Shown piece after piece: positions 1 through 7,911 of a DNA stretch of 33,736 nt. The stretch covers positions 1-33,736 of the forward strand of contig JAKSTP010000027.1 in assembly GCA_024402505.1 (NCBI GenBank). Reading direction: 5' to 3'. Origin of the DNA: Treponema sp. Its GTDB lineage: Bacteria; Spirochaetota; Spirochaetia; Treponematales; Treponemataceae. The position numbers and the translations under genes were made by a program. The number at the start of each line of letters is the position of its first letter. Position 1 is the stretch's first letter. The notes under the pieces are model-generated. The model had not been told where the DNA came from, made no database searches, and saw nothing but the letters and a program-made list of their open reading frames with translations.

Positions 1-54
1 AAATGCACCTCCTAAAATTGAACTTTATTTGTCCAACTTTAGGGGTGCACTTCA
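1..54 (-). mobile_element. Left end of an IS3-family (IS150-like) insertion sequence, truncated by the window edge
   Basis: Read on the minus strand from position 54, the sequence begins TGAAGTGCACCCCTAAAG and continues TTGGAC. This closely resembles the terminal inverted repeat of the IS150 subgroup, which typically begins TGAACTGCACCCC and runs into GTTGGAC. About 20 bases further in, the minus strand reads AGGAGGTGCATTT up to the window edge. That is a strong ribosome binding site placed so that orfA of the transposase would start just outside the window. The terminus is therefore at about position 54, and the element extends leftwards out of view. The target duplication cannot be checked because the other end is missing. 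The family call rests on remembered terminal-repeat sequence, not on visible transposase. Confidence 0.68.
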
Positions 55-75
55 TATGGGCGCCGTTTTTATTGC

Positions 76-138
76 TTACAGACTTGCTTCCAATCGTTCA
101 CGAATGGCAGCAATGTACTCGCCGCAGGCAAAGCCTGC
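76..138 (-). pseudogene. Remnant of a second isocitrate dehydrogenase 3' end
   Basis: On the minus strand, positions 120-76 translate as EYIAAIRERLEASL followed by TAA. The real icd, just upstream on the same strand, ends [14 protein letters not shown] followed by TAG. Ten of 14 residues match and both end at the same point. The codons differ at many positions (for example CGT/CGA, GAG/GAA, TAA/TAG), so this is not a recent copy. The similarity fades upstream of position 120, where the frame reads GFACG. It is too short to function. It may be the tail of a former paralogue or of a recombined icd allele, left between the intact gene and the insertion sequence. Confidence 0.6.
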
Positions 139-161
139 TTCCCTGGAAGCTGCGCTTCCAG
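124..161. repeat. Two adjacent perfect GC-rich hairpins downstream of icd
   Basis: CTGGAAGC (143-150) and GCTTCCAG (154-161) form an 8-bp perfect stem with loop TGC. GCAGGC (124-129) and GCCTGC (133-138) form a 6-bp perfect stem with loop AAA. They begin 3 bases after the icd stop codon. There is no T-run on either strand, so they do not look like ordinary intrinsic terminators. The patch is visibly richer in GC than the flanking genes. It could be a REP-like element, an mRNA 3'-end stabiliser or a recombination scar. Confidence 0.6.
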
Positions 162-163
162 CT

Positions 164-1372
164 CTAGAGCATTTTCTCCAATCGTTTTCGAATTTCTGCA
201 ATGTATTCCCAGGAGTTCAAGATTTTCTTTGCAGGTGGGTTTGCAATGCGGGCAATGTCCCCTGTCATGTAACCGTCTTCGATTGTTCCCAAAGTTGCTT
301 TTTCAAGTTTCTTTGCAAAGTCTACAAGTTCAGGAGTTCCGTCCAGTTCACCGCGTTTTGCAAGAGCACCAGTCCAGGCAAAGATTGTTGCTACAGGGTT
401 TGTAGAAGTTTTTTCACCTTTGAGGTAGCGGTAATAGTGTTTCTGTACTGTTCCGTGACTAGCTTCGTATTCGAATTTTCCATCAGGGCTTACAAGAACA
501 GAGGTCATCATGGCAAGACTTCCGCAGGCAGAAGCAATCATATCAGACATAACATCGCCGTCGTAGTTTTTTGTTGCCCACATGAATCCACCTTCAGACC
601 TCATAACACGAGCTACAGCGTCATCAATCAGTGTGTAGAAGTATTCAATTCCGGCTGCTTCAAACTTGGCTTTAAATTCTTCATCGTAGATTTTCTGGAA
701 GATAGCCTTGAAGTTTCCGTCGTAAGTTTTTGAGATAGTATCTTTTGCACCAAACCAAACTGAAATCTTGCGGTCCAATGCGTATGTAAGACAGCAGCGA
801 GCAAAACTTTCAATTGATTCGTCCAGGTTGTGGATTCCCTGAATGATTCCAGGTCCCGGCATATCTTTGATGAGTTTGCGGATTTCTGTTCCGTCTTCAC
901 CTGTAAATACAAGTTCTGCTTTTCCGGCACATGGTGTTTTAATTTCTGTATTTTTGTAAATATCACCGTAAGCATGACGTCCAAGAACGATTGGTTTTTC
1001 CCAGCATGAAACTGTTCCATGTACATTATTTACAAAGATTGGCTCACGGAAAACTGTTCCATCAAGTTCTGCACGGATAATTCCGTTTGGAGATGGAGTA
1101 AGCTGTTTAAGGTTGTATTCTTCAACACGAGCCTGATTTGATGTGATAGTAGCACATTTTACACCTACACCAAGACGTTTAATGGCAGCAGCACTTTCAT
1201 AAGTTACTTTGTCATCACTGTCATCACGACTTTTAAGTCCCAGGTCATAGTATTCTGTTTTAAGGTCAACGAAAGGCAGAAGAAGCTCATCTTTAATAAC
1301 CTTCCACAAAACTCTTGTCATTTCATCGCCGTCAAGTTCAGCGATAGCGTTTTTCATTGCAATTTTAGCCAT
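164..1372 (-). CDS. icd: NADP-dependent isocitrate dehydrogenase, eukaryotic-type
   Basis: The 402-residue product is a cytosolic isocitrate dehydrogenase that makes 2-oxoglutarate, probably for glutamate synthesis. The sequence is of the eukaryotic (type II) homodimeric NADP class rather than the E. coli class. It opens [14 protein letters not shown], has [14 protein letters not shown] and [21 protein letters not shown] in the substrate region, [17 protein letters not shown] and [28 protein letters not shown] in the metal-binding region, and [24 protein letters not shown] near the cofactor site. Length is normal for the class. The start has an AAGGAG ribosome binding site about 7 bases upstream. 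The gene is last in a minus-strand group after purC and the GH43 gene, with a 14-base gap. Downstream lie paired hairpins and an icd-like tail remnant. Confidence 0.95.
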   Translation of the reverse strand: MAKIAMKNAIAELDGDEMTRVLWKVIKDELLLPFVDLKTEYYDLGLKSRDDSDDKVTYESAAAIKRLGVGVKCATITSNQARVEEYNLKQLTPSPNGIIRAELDGTVFREPIFVNNVHGTVSCWEKPIVLGRHAYGDIYKNTEIKTPCAGKAELVFTGEDGTEIRKLIKDMPGPGIIQGIHNLDESIESFARCCLTYALDRKISVWFGAKDTISKTYDGNFKAIFQKIYDEEFKAKFEAAGIEYFYTLIDDAVARVMRSEGGFMWATKNYDGDVMSDMIASACGSLAMMTSVLVSPDGKFEYEASHGTVQKHYYRYLKGEKTSTNPVATIFAWTGALAKRGELDGTPELVDFAKKLEKATLGTIEDGYMTGDIARIANPPAKKILNSWEYIAEIRKRLEKML

Positions 1373-1386
1373 TTTAATCTCCTTAT

Positions 1387-2781
1387 TTAGTCAAACCAGA
1401 ATCTTCTGATCTGTGGATTTCCTTCACCTTTGAATGTAAAGTAAAGAGCATGTACTCCGTCCGGGATTTCTACATCACAGGAACCTTTTACCCAGATGTT
1501 TGTGTACCCAACTTTGATTTCACCCCATACTTTTCCGCCAATTTCAGTGCGTACTTCAAAAACACCGTTGGCATAAGCACGAGTTTCCAGTGTAATCTTT
1601 TTTACACCTTTGAAATCAAAATATTTGTAACCGGCTGTAGCAGAATTGTACATGCGGGTAATATAAGAAAGATCTTCTTCTCCGTCTGTACATTCCTGCA
1701 TAATTTTTGGGAAACCGTCGGCAACATAAAGCTGAGGTTTATCTGTAAACAGGTTACAGGCAATATTTGCGTTGTATTCCCCTTCTGCTTTAAGAGGACC
1801 GCCGTTCAAGCCGCAGGAAGTAATTTCTACCTGAGGAATAAGACCGTCTTCTGTAAAGTGGATTTTTTCTGCACAGCCCTGACGTGAATACCAGTCTCCG
1901 TTGGTGTGGCGGTGGTAGAAGATGTACCAGTCATCACCAATTTCAACGATGCTTCCGTGGTTGTTGGCACCGTAACAGGATGGCATATCGGCTTTTTTAT
2001 AAGTGTCGATTCCAATATCAGAGTTTGAAACAATTACACCACGGTAAACAAAACCTTCACGTGGATTTTTACTTGTGGCATAGCACAGTTCGTGCATTAC
2101 TTCTGATGAATAAACAAAGTAGTATGTGTCCCCTCTTTTTCGGATGGAACTTGCTTCAAAGAATGCATGACCTTCAAATCCTGTTCCTGCACTGTATTCA
2201 ACTCCTGGAGCAACCAGAACAGGCTCTTCAATAATGGTGAGCATGTCTTTGTCCAGAGTTACACACCAGGAACCATGACGGCTTTTGTCTCCACGACCGC
2301 AGAATCCTGTATAAAGGTAAGTTTTATCACCTTCTGTAAGAACGCCTGGATCAAACTGTGGTTCATCACCTTCCCGTTCTCCAAGTCTTGTACCGTCCTT
2401 GTAGTGAACATAACCGTGGAATTTGAAAGGTCCCTGTGGAACATCGCTTACTGCAACTGAAACCAAAGAGAATTTGTCCAAACAATAGAAAAGATAATAT
2501 TTTCCGTCAGGGCCTACAGTGATGTCAGGAGCGTAAAGAACAGCGAATCCGTCTTTATTGGCAGGATCATCAGTTTTTTTATACGAAATGCCTTCGTATC
2601 TCCAGTTTCCAAGGTCATCAATAGGAGCACTCCAGGAAGCATAATCATTAAGACAGAAAACCGGGCATCCGTAGTGATCATGAGAACCGTAAACGTAAAC
2701 ACGTCCGTTGAAAACGTAAGGTTCACCGTCCGGAATGTATTCGTAAGTAGGCAGATATGGATTAAAAGCCTGTTTTTTCAT
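1387..2781 (-). CDS. Glycoside hydrolase family 43 (arabinofuranosidase/beta-xylosidase-like)
   Basis: The 464-residue protein is a GH43-type five-bladed beta-propeller enzyme. These enzymes act on arabinose- or xylose-containing plant cell-wall oligosaccharides. The N-terminus [18 protein letters not shown] supplies the probable catalytic base (D18). [20 protein letters not shown] supplies the pKa-modulating Asp, and [21 protein letters not shown] the likely acid Glu. A C-terminal beta-rich domain of roughly 130 residues follows the propeller and resembles a carbohydrate-binding module of the CBM6 kind. There is no signal peptide, so it should work in the cytoplasm on imported oligosaccharides. 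It sits 9 bases after purC and 14 before icd, an odd metabolic company. Substrate specificity within GH43 cannot be read from the sequence. Confidence 0.88.
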   Translation of the reverse strand: MKKQAFNPYLPTYEYIPDGEPYVFNGRVYVYGSHDHYGCPVFCLNDYASWSAPIDDLGNWRYEGISYKKTDDPANKDGFAVLYAPDITVGPDGKYYLFYCLDKFSLVSVAVSDVPQGPFKFHGYVHYKDGTRLGEREGDEPQFDPGVLTEGDKTYLYTGFCGRGDKSRHGSWCVTLDKDMLTIIEEPVLVAPGVEYSAGTGFEGHAFFEASSIRKRGDTYYFVYSSEVMHELCYATSKNPREGFVYRGVIVSNSDIGIDTYKKADMPSCYGANNHGSIVEIGDDWYIFYHRHTNGDWYSRQGCAEKIHFTEDGLIPQVEITSCGLNGGPLKAEGEYNANIACNLFTDKPQLYVADGFPKIMQECTDGEEDLSYITRMYNSATAGYKYFDFKGVKKITLETRAYANGVFEVRTEIGGKVWGEIKVGYTNIWVKGSCDVEIPDGVHALYFTFKGEGNPQIRRFWFD

Positions 2782-2790
2782 AGGTTTTCC

Positions 2791-3639
2791 TTATTTTGTA
2801 CCAGTAATTTTGAACTGGCATTCTTTGTAGATTTCAGAAGTTTTTGCTACAACGTCAGCCGGAATTTCTTTAATATTAGGATCTCCGGCCAGATTGTTGT
2901 CTTTAAGCCAGTCGCGAACAAACTGTTTATCGTAAGATGCAGGGCTTGATCCAACTTCGTATTTTGAAAGATCCCAGAAACGGCTTGAATCAGGAGTAAG
3001 AACTTCGTCACCAAGAACCAAATCTCCGTTTTCATCAAGACCAAATTCAAATTTTGTATCAGCAATGATGATGCCGTTTTTATAAGCGTGATCGTAACAT
3101 TTTTTGTAAACAGCAAGAGCAGCCTGTTCAATCTTTGTGGCAAGTTCATCACCAAGATCTTTTTTCATGTAATCCAAAGTTACGTTGATGTCATGACCTT
3201 CTGCAGCTTTTGTAGAAGGTGTTACAATAGGCATTTCAAGTTTTTCGGCCTGTTTGTATTCTTTGTCAAAGCTGTGTCCCAAGAAAGGTTCACCTTTTTT
3301 ATAAGCTTCGTACATTGAACCGAACATATAACCGCGAACGATTACTTCGTAAGGAATCATCTTAAGTTTTTTTACCAGGATTGTGCGTCCTTCATATTCA
3401 GGTTTCTGGAATTCTGCAGGCATGTCTTTAAGATCGCTTGAAATCATATGATTTTTTACGATATCACCAGTCATACCGAACCAGAAGTTAGAAAGAGCAT
3501 TGAGCACTTTACCCTTGTCTGTAATAAGAGTTGGAAGAATAACGTCAAAGGCTGAAAGGCGGTCTGTAGTAACAATTACCATTCGTCCGTCTTCAAGATC
3601 ATAAACTTCACGAACTTTTCCCGAAATAATCTTTTTCAT
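2791..3639 (-). CDS. purC: Phosphoribosylaminoimidazole-succinocarboxamide synthase
   Basis: SAICAR synthase joins aspartate to CAIR in de novo purine synthesis, using ATP. The 282-residue protein carries family signatures in order: SGKVREVYDL at the N-terminus (nucleotide-binding loop), TDRLSAFDVILP, NHMISSDL, VIVRGYMFGSMYEAYKKGE, IADTKFEFGLD, and LGDEVLTPDSSRFWD. Length is within the normal range. It is the first gene of a minus-strand group with the GH43 gene and icd, behind a consensus-like promoter (3658-3686) and an AGAGGT ribosome binding site. No other purine gene is nearby, so it is not in a pur operon here. Confidence 0.96.
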   Translation of the reverse strand: MKKIISGKVREVYDLEDGRMVIVTTDRLSAFDVILPTLITDKGKVLNALSNFWFGMTGDIVKNHMISSDLKDMPAEFQKPEYEGRTILVKKLKMIPYEVIVRGYMFGSMYEAYKKGEPFLGHSFDKEYKQAEKLEMPIVTPSTKAAEGHDINVTLDYMKKDLGDELATKIEQAALAVYKKCYDHAYKNGIIIADTKFEFGLDENGDLVLGDEVLTPDSSRFWDLSKYEVGSSPASYDKQFVRDWLKDNNLAGDPNIKEIPADVVAKTSEIYKECQFKITGTK

Positions 3640-3657
3640 GTAAATACCTCTGACTAT

Positions 3658-3686
3658 ATTATAGAAAAAAGAGGTGTTTTTTTCAA
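3658..3686 (-). promoter_or_regulatory. Promoter of purC-GH43-icd
   Basis: On the minus strand, TTGAAA (3686-3681) and TATAAT (3663-3658) are separated by exactly 17 bases. This gives a start site about 11-12 bases before the AGAGGT ribosome binding site of purC. The match to the housekeeping sigma-70 consensus is strong. Confidence 0.7.
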
Positions 3687-3728
3687 TTAAGGGGAAATTC
3701 TGAAGAAAAAAATACTTGAGCCAACAGC

Positions 3729-4439
3729 CTATGGGAGATAAGTTTTGTCTATGTGGCGCATGCTTTCAAAAAGATGCTCTTTTTTTATGCGGCTGCCTTC
3801 CGTAAGGTGTTCCAAAAGCATTCTGGCATGTTTTCTGTCGCCGTTTTCAAGAAAATCACAGGTACAGGTAAAACCGGCATACCCTTCTCTTACAGCTTCT
3901 TCTTTAAGATAATCTTCACTTACGTAACAAAGGGGTCTTATTATTTCCACAGGATATTTTTCGTATTTTAAGCGAGGGGGCATTGTGGTGATTTTTGCCT
4001 GATTGAGCATATTCATAAGAAGGGTTTCAAGAATATCATCCATGTGATGACCAAGTGCTATCTTATTGTAACCATTTGCCATAGCATAACGAAGAAGTTC
4101 CGTACGGCGCTGAGTTGTACACCAGTAGCAGCTCATTTTTCGTCCTGGTTTAAGTCTTTCCTGTACGTTGATTTGAACTACGTTTTCTTCTACACCCCAC
4201 TTTTTTATAAGTGCACTGATTTTTGGTGGAAGACCGCCGCTTATTTCACTGGCAACATTCAGAATGCCGAATTCAAAATTACAGTCTTTTCTTTTTACTC
4301 GGTTTGAAAAATAATGGATAAGTGCAGTAGAATCTTTTCCTCCGGAGGCACCAATCAAAATCTTGTCTCCTGGTTCTATCATCTTGTAATCGAAAATAGC
4401 TTTATCTATGAATGCCGAAATCTTTGGACTACCTTCCAT
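3729..4439 (-). CDS. TtcA-like PP-loop tRNA thiolation protein
   Basis: The 236-residue protein is a PP-loop ATPase of the TtcA/TilS superfamily. TtcA makes 2-thiocytidine in tRNA. Visible motifs are ILIGASGGKDSTALIHY (PP-loop, SGGKDS), CYWCTTQRR (CxxC followed by paired Arg, as in TtcA), LGHHMDDILETLLMNM, and a further cysteine pair CTC near the C-terminus. These cysteines could hold the Fe-S cluster used by TtcA. It is shorter than the E. coli enzyme. A TTG 15 bases earlier is in frame, but the ATG at 4439 has GAGGA 8 bases upstream and is preferred. With this start it overlaps the end of miaA by 11 bases, which suggests translational coupling. Another PP-loop tRNA modifier cannot be excluded. 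Confidence 0.8.
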   Translation of the reverse strand: MEGSPKISAFIDKAIFDYKMIEPGDKILIGASGGKDSTALIHYFSNRVKRKDCNFEFGILNVASEISGGLPPKISALIKKWGVEENVVQINVQERLKPGRKMSCYWCTTQRRTELLRYAMANGYNKIALGHHMDDILETLLMNMLNQAKITTMPPRLKYEKYPVEIIRPLCYVSEDYLKEEAVREGYAGFTCTCDFLENGDRKHARMLLEHLTEGSRIKKEHLFESMRHIDKTYLP

Positions 4440-5376
4440 ACACATTATCCTCAATCAACTTAAAGGCCTCTTCTGTGCGGATTTTCTTGTTCTGAGTGCG
4501 TTTAAGCCAGTGGATTTTTACACCGTTTTTTTCCATGAAGCGGAACCAGGTTTCCTGACGTTTGGCAAACTGACGGATTGCAATAAAAAGTTCTTCGTAA
4601 AGCTGTTCTTTTGAGGTGATTTTTCCTTCAAGAAACAGAGAGCAGAAACGGTATTCAAGTCCAAGTTTTTCAAGCCTTTCCCAGGAAAAGCCCATATCAT
4701 GAAGCCCCTGAATTTCTTCAACAAGGCCGTTATCAAGACGTTCTTTTAAGCGAATGGAAATATTTTCCCAAATTTTTTCACGGTCAAAAGTTGTTCCGAT
4801 TATAAAAGGCACAACAGGATTTACTTTTTTTTCTTCCCGGTTTTTCTGTCCTTCTTCTGTTCGTGAAAATTCTTCTATTAAAATAGCTTTGATTACACGG
4901 TTTTTATCTTCAAGATCGGTTTTGTTGTGCATATTTGGTTTTATGCTGATCAAATATTCACTAAGTTCTTCAAGACTTTTGCCTTCAAGTTCTGCTCGAC
5001 GTTCTGGATTTTCAGGAACATCCAGCAGCTCGTAGGAACGGACAACGGCATCAATATAAAGGCCTGTTCCACCAACAACTACAGGCAGTTTTCCCCGTGC
5101 TGTAATATCATTAAAGGCTTTTCTAAAATCATTCTGATAATTGTATACGTTGTATTCGCTGTTAAGGTCGGTTATATCAATAAGATGATAAGGAACAGGA
5201 TTTCCGTCCACAAAGTATTCATCAAGATCCTTTCCAGAACCAATATCAAGACCTTTGTAAGTCTGGCGGGAATCTGCAGAAATAACTTCCCCATTAAATT
5301 TATGGGCAATCTGGACACCTATGGCCGTCTTACCAACAGCCGTAGGTCCCAGCACAACGACACAATTATATTTCAT
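4429..5376 (-). CDS. miaA: tRNA dimethylallyltransferase
   Basis: MiaA prenylates A37 of tRNAs that read codons starting with U. The 315-residue protein has the P-loop GPTAVGKT at residues 10-17, the substrate motif ISADSRQTYKGLDIGSGKD, the conserved VVVGGTGLYIDAV, and a C-terminal region ending in IRQFAKRQETWFR, a hallmark of the family (RQ.AKRQ.TWF). It differs from most MiaA at the usual DIGTAK, which reads DIGSGK here. It starts 6 bases after the stop of the acidic SPOR gene and its 3' end overlaps the ttcA-like gene, so the four genes from 7782 to 3729 look like one transcript. Confidence 0.95.
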   Translation of the reverse strand: MKYNCVVVLGPTAVGKTAIGVQIAHKFNGEVISADSRQTYKGLDIGSGKDLDEYFVDGNPVPYHLIDITDLNSEYNVYNYQNDFRKAFNDITARGKLPVVVGGTGLYIDAVVRSYELLDVPENPERRAELEGKSLEELSEYLISIKPNMHNKTDLEDKNRVIKAILIEEFSRTEEGQKNREEKKVNPVVPFIIGTTFDREKIWENISIRLKERLDNGLVEEIQGLHDMGFSWERLEKLGLEYRFCSLFLEGKITSKEQLYEELFIAIRQFAKRQETWFRFMEKNGVKIHWLKRTQNKKIRTEEAFKLIEDNVYGR

Positions 5377-5381
5377 AAATC

Positions 5382-7274
5382 TTATTTGATTTTACGCAGC
5401 CATGCGTCTTTGAAACCGTATTCTTTGAATCTTTTCTGTACTACACCGTATTCATCGATTGAAAGAGGTCCAATCAAAATCTGTTTAATGTTTCCACTTG
5501 ATTTCGGAACGATTGCAATCGGATAATTTTCTGCATATTTTGCTATGAAGGCTTCAATGCTTGAATCTTCGGCATAAGCAGCTACCTGAAGGTAATAATA
5601 TCCGCTTTCAAGGCTTTCAAGATTTGGAACAATGTATTTTTCGTAACCTGTTTTTGGTGCTTCAGGCAAAGATTCTTCCTGGGCAAAGAGTTCATCTTCA
5701 TCAATTGCGGCAGGTTCCAGAATAATTGCTTCGTCTTCTTCATCTGTGTAATCAAGATAATCTACATCTTCTACATCTTCTACATCTTCTGTTTCAACGT
5801 AGTCGTCAATTACTTCTTCTTCAACAGACTCATCTTCAAGTTCTTCAGTTTCTTCTTCTACAGGAGGATTTTCGTCTGCAGGAACCAGAACAATGGCTTC
5901 ATATTCATCATCTTCAGATTCTTCATCATATTCCTCTGATTCTTCTTCGAAATATTCTTCTGTTTCATCAGTTTCTTCGGCTTCTTCTTCAAATTCTTCT
6001 GATTCTTCTTCAACTGGAGCAGGTTCTTCCAGTTCATCAAGTTCGTCAACTTCTACGCTTTCGCTTTCAATTTCTTCTTCAAACTCTTCATCAGTTTCTT
6101 CTTCTGATTCTTCGTCTTCAGTTTCTTCTTCAAAAGCTTCTTCGTCGAAATCTTCTTCTGTTTCTACAAATTCGTCTTCAGCATTTTCAGCGTCACCTTC
6201 GGCTTCGTAGTCTGGAAGTTCTTCTTCTGTTTCTTCTTCAGCTTCTTCTTCAATATATTCTTCAAAGTCATCGGAAATTGATTCACTTTCTACTGGTTCT
6301 TCGGCTTCTTCCAGTAATTCTGAGTCATCTTCTTCGTTTTCAAGATCATTAAAGTAGTAGTCGTCTTCGCCGTCATCAAGTTCTTCTTCTGAAACTTCAC
6401 CTTCGGCTTCTTCATACTCTTCATCAAGATCAAATTCTTCTTCATCAGATTCTTCGAATGAGTAGATTTCTTCTTCCTCTTCTGCAAGTTCTTCTTCAAA
6501 GTCTTCTTCAAAGTCCTCTTCAAAGTCTTCATCGAAATCATCTTCGAATTCTTCTTCGAACTCATCATCGAATTCTTCTTCGAACTCATCATCGAATTCT
6601 TCTTCAAAGTCTTCTTCAGCTTCTTCTTCACCAAAGTATTCAGTCTCAATGTCATCAAAACTGTCAAAAGATTCTTCATCTTCGAACTCTTCTTCCTCAA
6701 GTTCTTCTTCTTCGAAATCTTCTTCTTCGAAATCTTCTTCTGGAACTTCAGTTTCTTCTATATAATAATCGTCTTCATCATCAAAGGATTCTTCTTCGTA
6801 GGCAGGTTCTTCTGTAATTTCTTCTTCATCATCTTCAAATCCGAAGGCTTCTTTGTTGATGTTCAGTTCAATTTCTTCATCATCGTAAAGGCTTCCTGAC
6901 TCTGCAATTACTGCTGTTCCGTAAACCCGTTCATCCTGGCCGGTTCGTTTTGTAATCTTTACGATATTGTTTGAATCCCTTTCAATACCCAAAGATTTTG
7001 CTGCCTGAGGAGAAAGCATGATTGCCACACCTTCAGAAGGATCCAGAGCACCGATAACAAGAATATCAACAGTTGTGCTTCCTGAAATGTTTGTAACACT
7101 GATTACATCACCTGGAAGATACCCTACTGTTTTTGCAAAGAGTCCTTCAGGGAAATCTCCATCTGCCGCAACCAAAGCTCTTCCGTCCAAAGAAGGACTA
7201 AAAGATGCTAGAAGCAGAGATACAGATACTACTGATACAATCTTCAATAAGATTTTGCCGAATTTGGATTTCAT
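5382..7274 (-). CDS. Extremely acidic secreted RlpA-like/SPOR envelope protein
   Basis: The 630-residue protein has three parts. Residues 1-36 are a signal peptide with a hydrophobic core VSVVSVSLLLASF. Residues about 45-112 resemble an RlpA-type double-psi beta-barrel (GYLPGDVISVTNISGSTTVDILVIG, then IMLSPQAAKSLGI, like the DLSxAAAxxLG of RlpA), but the usual catalytic NDRGP is absent. Residues about 131-530 are an almost purely Glu/Asp tract with Phe, Tyr and Ser, containing tandem repeats. The last 70 residues (YYYLQVAAYAED to WLRKIK) are a SPOR domain, which binds denuded peptidoglycan glycans. It probably sits in the periplasm and marks division sites or wall. The start has an AGGTGGGA ribosome binding site. 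It is 13 bases after a secreted-protein gene and 5 before miaA. Confidence 0.82.
   Translation of the reverse strand: MKSKFGKILLKIVSVVSVSLLLASFSPSLDGRALVAADGDFPEGLFAKTVGYLPGDVISVTNISGSTTVDILVIGALDPSEGVAIMLSPQAAKSLGIERDSNNIVKITKRTGQDERVYGTAVIAESGSLYDDEEIELNINKEAFGFEDDEEEITEEPAYEEESFDDEDDYYIEETEVPEEDFEEEDFEEEELEEEEFEDEESFDSFDDIETEYFGEEEAEEDFEEEFDDEFEEEFDDEFEEEFEDDFDEDFEEDFEEDFEEELAEEEEEIYSFEESDEEEFDLDEEYEEAEGEVSEEELDDGEDDYYFNDLENEEDDSELLEEAEEPVESESISDDFEEYIEEEAEEETEEELPDYEAEGDAENAEDEFVETEEDFDEEAFEEETEDEESEEETDEEFEEEIESESVEVDELDELEEPAPVEEESEEFEEEAEETDETEEYFEEESEEYDEESEDDEYEAIVLVPADENPPVEEETEELEDESVEEEVIDDYVETEDVEDVEDVDYLDYTDEEDEAIILEPAAIDEDELFAQEESLPEAPKTGYEKYIVPNLESLESGYYYLQVAAYAEDSSIEAFIAKYAENYPIAIVPKSSGNIKQILIGPLSIDEYGVVQKRFKEYGFKDAWLRKIK
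5761..5787. repeat. Three perfect 9-bp tandem units inside the acidic gene
   Basis: TCTACATCT occurs three times end to end. On the coding (minus) strand this encodes repeated Val-Glu-Asp. The repeat is in frame, so loss or gain of a unit would change protein length without a frameshift. Confidence 0.8.
6547..6618. repeat. 24-bp tandem repeat inside the acidic gene
   Basis: Two perfect copies of a 24-base unit occupy 6547-6570 and 6571-6594, and a third diverged copy follows. The unit starts AATTCTTCTTCG and ends CATCATCG. On the minus strand it encodes an 8-residue acidic unit, FDDEFEEE in one register. Flanking sequence is a degenerate continuation of the same TTC/TCT/TCA codon pattern. 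Confidence 0.8.
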
Positions 7275-7287
7275 ATTCCCACCTGTC

Positions 7288-7782
7288 CTATAAAGCTTTT
7301 TTTATAGCTGTTATTATCGATTTAGAAACTGTTTTTACATTTTCATCTGTTCCAGGCTTTTTTGTACTTCCCTTTACTTCAATCACCTGGATTTTTTCTC
7401 CGGTTTTTACGTCCATAATTACCAGTTCTGCGTAATCAAGACTGCTTGGATCCATTCCACCTTTTCCGGAATTTCCTCCAAGTTTTTTGAAGTAAAGTTT
7501 TACCTGAACAAACACATCAGAATAACCGTCATAAGCCTCAGCGAATCCTGAATTCAATAGATTTTCATCATCTTCTTCCGAAGCCGACAAGGTTGTTTCT
7601 GAGTTTGTAACAATGTACCCATAGTCAAAAAAACCGTTCATCAGTTCATCTTCTACAACAAGCGAATGTTCACTTACCGAATTCCAGGCATCATTATGCT
7701 GAACTACCTGGACAGAAATCTGACGTGCAAAACAAGCAGTTGCCACCATCAGAATTGAAATGAATGCTACAAGTTTTTTCAT
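7288..7782 (-). CDS. Small secreted or lipid-anchored protein of unknown function
   Basis: The 164-residue protein starts with a clear signal peptide, MKKLVAFISILMVATACFARQ. Cleavage could be by signal peptidase I after CFA, or the VATAC stretch could act as a relaxed spirochaete lipobox with Cys17 lipidated. The mature part is predicted soluble. It includes a Gly/Ser-rich turn (GGNSGKGGMD) and then YAELVIMDVKTGEKIQVIEVKGSTKKPG, which has the look of a beta-sheet edge seen in periplasmic proteins that report on a shared signal. I do not recognise the family. It is the first gene of the group leading into the acidic SPOR protein, miaA and ttcA-like, 13 bases before the next start, and it faces another small secreted protein across a shared promoter region. 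Confidence 0.75.
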   Translation of the reverse strand: MKKLVAFISILMVATACFARQISVQVVQHNDAWNSVSEHSLVVEDELMNGFFDYGYIVTNSETTLSASEEDDENLLNSGFAEAYDGYSDVFVQVKLYFKKLGGNSGKGGMDPSSLDYAELVIMDVKTGEKIQVIEVKGSTKKPGTDENVKTVSKSIITAIKKAL

Positions 7783-7837
7783 AACTATTGGTATCCTACG
7801 AATATCATCGGAATTCTAAAAAAAAAGATTAGATTTT

Positions 7838-7865
7838 TTTATAGTTGTTAAAAGCGCAAAAACAA
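7838..7865 (-). promoter_or_regulatory. Leftward promoter of the secreted protein/SPOR/miaA group
   Basis: On the minus strand, TTGTTT (7865-7860) and TATAAA (7843-7838) are 16 bases apart. It overlaps a rightward promoter almost completely, so the two RNA polymerases should compete for the same 30-bp site. Confidence 0.5.
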
Positions 7866-7873
7866 TTTATACT
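7845..7873 (+). promoter_or_regulatory. Rightward promoter of the secreted protein-dhhP pair
   Basis: TTGTTA (7845-7850) and TATACT (7868-7873) are separated by 17 bases. This places the start site about 30 bases before the ATG at 7912. Its elements interleave with those of the leftward promoter. Confidence 0.6.
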
Positions 7874-7911
7874 TTTATGTATTGATTGAATCCAATATTA
7901 CGGAGTTATAT

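Noticed and set aside
29..733. 234-codon rightward open frame across the insertion-sequence end and icd
   Set aside because: It is antisense to the well-supported icd and crosses unrelated elements.
4927..5526. 199-codon rightward open frame opposite miaA
   Set aside because: No domain or ribosome binding site; the miaA motifs on the other strand are intact.
6547..6618. Possible CRISPR array
   Set aside because: The 24-bp units are contiguous, without spacers, and encode an in-frame acidic protein repeat.
5726..6817. Long rightward open frames opposite the acidic SPOR gene, rich in Leu/His/Arg or Ser
   Set aside because: They arise from the reverse complement of GAA/GAT-type codons (TTC, ATC, TCT), have no ribosome binding site and no recognisable domain; the leftward frame has a signal peptide and SPOR domain.
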